Shown here: in pieces, positions 63,381 through 64,000 of the stretch
Position numbering within the stretch: the first letter of the stretch is position 1
How the letters are laid out: each line of letters begins with the position of its first letter
Source of the DNA: an uncultured Lachnospiraceae bacterium
GTDB lineage: Bacteria; Bacillota; Clostridia; Lachnospirales; Lachnospiraceae
Reading direction: 5' to 3'
Length of the DNA: 64,000 nt
Assembly (NCBI GenBank): GCA_910587095.1
Contig: CAJUMJ010000060.1
Location: 20,905 to 84,904, forward strand
Program-made: the position numbers and the translations under genes
Notes under the pieces: model-generated
Databases searched by the model: none
The model's input: only the letters and a program-made list of their open reading frames with translations
What the model was told of the DNA's origin: nothing

Positions 63381-63836
63381 ATGGATAGCGGTCATTTATC
63401 TCAGGAAGGGATAAAGGAGCTGATTGGAAAAGCGATAGAGGCGAGAAGGAAATCCTACTCGCCTTATTCCCATTATCAGGTAGGCGCGGCGCTGCTTTGT
63501 GCGGACGGTCAGATTATCACAGGCTGCAATATCGAGAATGCGGCTTACGGACCGAGCAACTGCGCTGAGCGGACGGCGTTCTTTAAGGCGGTCAGCGATG
63601 GGCTGCGGGCATTTGCGGCGATTGCCATTGTGGGCAGTCCGGAGGGGGAAGCGCTGACTCAGTACGCTTATCCGTGCGGCGTCTGCAGGCAGGTGATGAT
63701 GGAGTTTTGTGAGCCGGAGCATTTTCAGGTTATTGTGGCAAAATCCGAGGAGGATTACCGTGTTATGACACTGGCTGAACTTCTTCCCGAGGGGTTCGGG
63801 CCGGATAATTTGAGCGATGGCAATGCGCGGTCTTAG
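63381..63836 (+). CDS. cdd: Cytidine deaminase
   Basis: 151 residues. CNIENAAYGPSNCAERTAF carries the zinc-binding Cys and the catalytic Glu; YPCGVCRQVMMEF gives the other two Cys ligands. The three-Cys pattern matches the homotetrameric class found in Bacillus. The enzyme deaminates cytidine and deoxycytidine to uridine forms. GGCAGGAGAG precedes the ATG. Confidence 0.95.
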   Translation: MDSGHLSQEGIKELIGKAIEARRKSYSPYSHYQVGAALLCADGQIITGCNIENAAYGPSNCAERTAFFKAVSDGLRAFAAIAIVGSPEGEALTQYAYPCGVCRQVMMEFCEPEHFQVIVAKSEEDYRVMTLAELLPEGFGPDNLSDGNARS

Positions 63837-63949
63837 GAAATGCCGGCAGCATAAACAGAATAGGTAATTGCGAAACTCCATTTCATCTGTTAAAGTTGTA
63901 CAAATAGTATAATCAACACAGACGCGCTTTCGCTCCAATCCAAACGTAG

Positions 63950-63985
63950 TGGTACTAAGGTTCGAAAGAACCTCACCAAGTACCA
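63950..63985 (+). other. Structured hairpin near the window edge
   Basis: TGGTACT (63950-63956) pairs with AGTACCA (63979-63985), and inside GGTTC-gaaa-GAACC (63959-63972) has a GNRA tetraloop. TATAAT lies at 63908-63913 upstream. The sequence continues out of the window, so its nature is open: a leader, a terminator or a repeat. Confidence 0.5.
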
Positions 63986-64000
63986 ACAGTTTTAATCCGA

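Noticed and set aside
63396..63986. Reverse frame of 196 codons over cdd and the window end
   Set aside because: Mostly antisense to cdd, with no domain recognised.
1..64000. CRISPR arrays, transposases, integrases or prophage genes
   Set aside because: No regularly spaced direct repeats and no such domains were seen; the repeats found are palindromic and dispersed.

Overview
The window reads as a chromosome segment of a spore-forming, Gram-positive, anaerobic Clostridia, most likely a Lachnospiraceae-type gut bacterium. This is inferred from spoIVA (sporulation), the class III anaerobic ribonucleotide reductase pair nrdD/nrdG, many lipoproteins with Firmicutes lipoboxes, strong AGGAGG ribosome binding sites, frequent GTG/TTG starts, and a GGGtGRT protein paired with an Fe-S scaffold-like protein. 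No phage, insertion sequence with transposase, or CRISPR array was found. The window is mostly housekeeping and accessory metabolism, but it is unusually rich in small palindromic intergenic repeats.

Layout. 1-7.9 kb: end of an aldolase-family gene, a GH25 lysozyme, aroC (reverse), an M15 carboxypeptidase, tgt, yajC and a lipoprotein. 7.9-16 kb: branched-chain amino acid genes leuB, ilvD, ilvB with a GT-C-like membrane protein and an L,D-transpeptidase. 16-24 kb: serC-serA, a DUF1015 gene, glgB with a long charged tail, mscS and tRNA-Thr(CGT). 24-30 kb: nrdD-nrdG behind NrdR-like boxes, then a WYL regulator, a ClbS/DfsB protein and an SPL-type radical SAM protein. 30-33.5 kb: XRE regulator, a membrane protein and an orphan SsuBC-like ABC pair. 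33.5-44.4 kb: argH-asd, an EAL protein with a degenerate GGDEF domain, a DUF234 ATPase, topB, a beta-helix transferase and a GGDEF protein. 44.4-51.4 kb: Fe-S scaffold-like/GGGtGRT pair, CotF-like protein, a broken hybrid histidine kinase, PIN-like protein, lipoprotein and NhaC. 51.4-56 kb: potABCD with an XRE-cupin regulator. 56-64 kb: lactonase, spoIVA, an osmoprotectant ABC transporter, a YczE-like protein, purine nucleoside phosphorylase and cytidine deaminase.

How parts work together. ilvD, ilvB, leuB, serC, serA, argH, asd and aroC give de novo amino acid synthesis. punA and cdd give nucleoside salvage, and nrdDG gives anaerobic dNTP supply. The EAL and GGDEF proteins are set up for c-di-GMP turnover. 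pot and opu genes handle polyamine and osmolyte uptake.

Most notable: (1) a three-copy ~155 bp repeat with 10 bp inverted ends and covarying hairpins, placed directly after stop codons; (2) at least four other hairpin-repeat families, several also abutting stop codons; (3) a WYL regulator, ClbS-like and SPL-like cassette sharing an extended operator-like motif at two promoters; (4) a hairpin that can hide the spoIVA ribosome binding site and whose loop holds a sigma-E-like -10; (5) NrdR-like boxes overlapping the nrdD -10. All functional assignments come from reading the translated sequences by eye; no database search was run.
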